Below are positions 5,882-6,205 of a stretch of DNA of 6,205 nucleotides, in pieces (positions within the stretch are counted from its first letter, which is position 1; each line of letters begins with the position of its first letter). The notes beneath the pieces were generated by a model. The model saw only the letters and a list, made by a program, of their open reading frames with translations. It made no database searches and was not told where the DNA came from. Source of the stretch: an uncultured Selenomonadaceae bacterium (GTDB lineage Bacteria > Bacillota > Negativicutes > Selenomonadales > Selenomonadaceae); contig CALELM010000026.1 in the NCBI GenBank assembly GCA_937902665.1, positions 1 through 6,205 of the forward strand, written 5' to 3'. The translations under genes and the position numbers were made by a program.

Positions 5882-5980
5882 TTTCAACGAAGCTGGTGAT
5901 ATGCCCACCGCTTGTTAAAGTATGGTTCTCCCCACTTACAGCAAGCTGTTGAAGAAGGGGACATCTTTAGCTTCATTATA
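5882..5980 (+). repeat. Dispersed structured repeat, copy 2 (two hairpins)
   Basis: This copy shows two adjacent stem-loops. The first (5886-5916) pairs AAC with GTT, AAGC with GCTT and GGTG with CACC, with single-base bulges and a 7-base loop. The second (5930-5960) is the part shared with bases 2-32. The element's edges may be AACGAAGCT (5886-5894) and AGCTTCATT (5969-5977), which are inverted copies with one mismatch; copy 1 has AGCTTCGTT, the perfect inverse. The left boundary is inferred, because copy 1 is cut by the window. It carries no recognisable transposase gene. Together with the palindrome and terminator it fills the 292 bases between the nitroreductase and the Rpn-like gene, and I see no further gene there. 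Confidence 0.7.
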
Positions 5981-6004
5981 TTTTCAAAGCTTTTCATGGC
6001 ACGC

Positions 6005-6030
6005 AAAAAACCGCCAGCTTTCGCCAGCGG
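6005..6030 (-). terminator. Intrinsic terminator of the Rpn-like gene
   Basis: In the minus-strand RNA CCGCUGGC (6030-6023) pairs with GCUGGCGG (6018-6011) through eight positions, two of them G-U wobbles, capped by a stable GAAA (GNRA) tetraloop and followed directly by six U. It lies 17 bases after the stop codon of the partial upstream gene. On the plus strand the wobbles become C-A mismatches, so the structure is directional. Confidence 0.85.
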
Positions 6031-6047
6031 GCAAGTCACCTATTCTC

Positions 6048-6205
6048 CTACAGCACCCCTGCCTGCTTGCCGAGTGCCGTTACTTCCTCCACCGTCATCT
6101 GCGTAATCCTCGCAACCATGCTTGGCTGCAGTTTCTCCTTCAGCATATTGATAATATTGCTCTCCCGTTCTTGCTTGATGCCCTCCGTGCGTCCTTCCGC
6201 ACGTC
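6048..6205 (-). CDS. C-terminus of an Rpn/YhgA-like nuclease-family protein (partial)
   Basis: The last 51 codons of a gene that enters from beyond the right edge. The visible peptide begins RAEGRTEGIKQERES, continues with a short helix NIINMLKEKL, and ends MTVEEVTALGKQAGVL. An EGRxEGI charged helix followed by a short MLKEKLQP...ITQMTVEEV helical module is typical of the C-terminal tail of Rpn-family (recombination-promoting nuclease, PDDEXK-type 'transposase-like') proteins, which are often multicopy in Bacillota. The catalytic PD-(D/E)xK domain would lie outside the window, so neither family nor integrity is proved. A well-formed terminator follows, supporting this as a real gene end. Confidence 0.6.
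   Translation of the reverse strand, partial: RAEGRTEGIKQERESNIINMLKEKLQPSMVARITQMTVEEVTALGKQAGVL

Noticed and set aside
1..5980. The two repeats as ends of a composite transposon
   Set aside because: The DNA between them includes the walJ-htrA-rlmH block in its normal order plus other chromosomal-looking genes. There is no transposase and no visible target duplication.
5912..6106. 64-codon plus-strand open frame through repeat copy 2
   Set aside because: It starts inside a structured repeat and runs through a minus-strand terminator and the end of the Rpn-like gene. It has no Shine-Dalgarno site that I can see.
1..6205. tRNA, rRNA or CRISPR array
   Set aside because: No cloverleaf with a T-loop consensus, no rRNA-like stretch and no regularly spaced repeats were found on either strand by eye.

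Overview
The window looks like a stretch of a Bacillota (Firmicutes) chromosome. The order walJ (yycJ) - htrA - rlmH is the classic tail of the wal/yyc operon in that phylum. Most genes have strong AGGAGG-type Shine-Dalgarno sites, and HtrA has the one-PDZ, membrane-anchored form common there. The mid-GC coding sequence and an Rpn-like fragment beside dispersed repeats would fit a Selenomonas-like Negativicute, but that narrower placement is inference. All supported genes lie on the minus strand, so transcription runs from high to low coordinates.

Reading in the direction of transcription: (1) 6205-6005 holds the last 51 codons of an Rpn-family-like protein and its intrinsic terminator. (2) 5980-5756 holds a two-hairpin dispersed repeat, a perfect 9-5-9 palindrome and the likely promoter of a nitroreductase. 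(3) 5755-5228 is a small FMN nitroreductase, ended by a terminator whose loop and U-run are built into the next promoter. (4) 5064-2695 is a compact operon: a YycJ/WalJ metallo-beta-lactamase-fold protein, an HtrA serine protease and RlmH, the 23S rRNA pseudouridine-1915 methyltransferase. These are coupled by a stop codon inside a Shine-Dalgarno site and by an ATGA overlap, and a strong hairpin ends the operon. (5) 2623-914 is a YddA/SbmA-BacA-type ABC half-transporter. (6) 865-101, immediately after the transporter, is a full-length homologue of the restriction enzyme DpnI, which cuts only adenine-methylated GATC. (7) 51-1 is a second, edge-truncated copy of the dispersed repeat.

The walJ-htrA-rlmH block serves envelope and ribosome housekeeping. 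The DpnI-like gene is the accessory element. It is more AT-rich than its neighbours, has no promoter room of its own, has no methyltransferase or DpnD-like partner in the window, and is bordered on its 3' side by the repeat. It should act as a stand-alone barrier against Dam-methylated phage or plasmid DNA, which requires that the host leave its own GATC sites unmethylated; 18 such sites are present in this window. I see no tRNA, rRNA, CRISPR array or complete transposase gene, and I found no convincing wholly new system. The most unusual features are the orphan DpnI-like gene, the paired structured repeats and the merged terminator-promoter.
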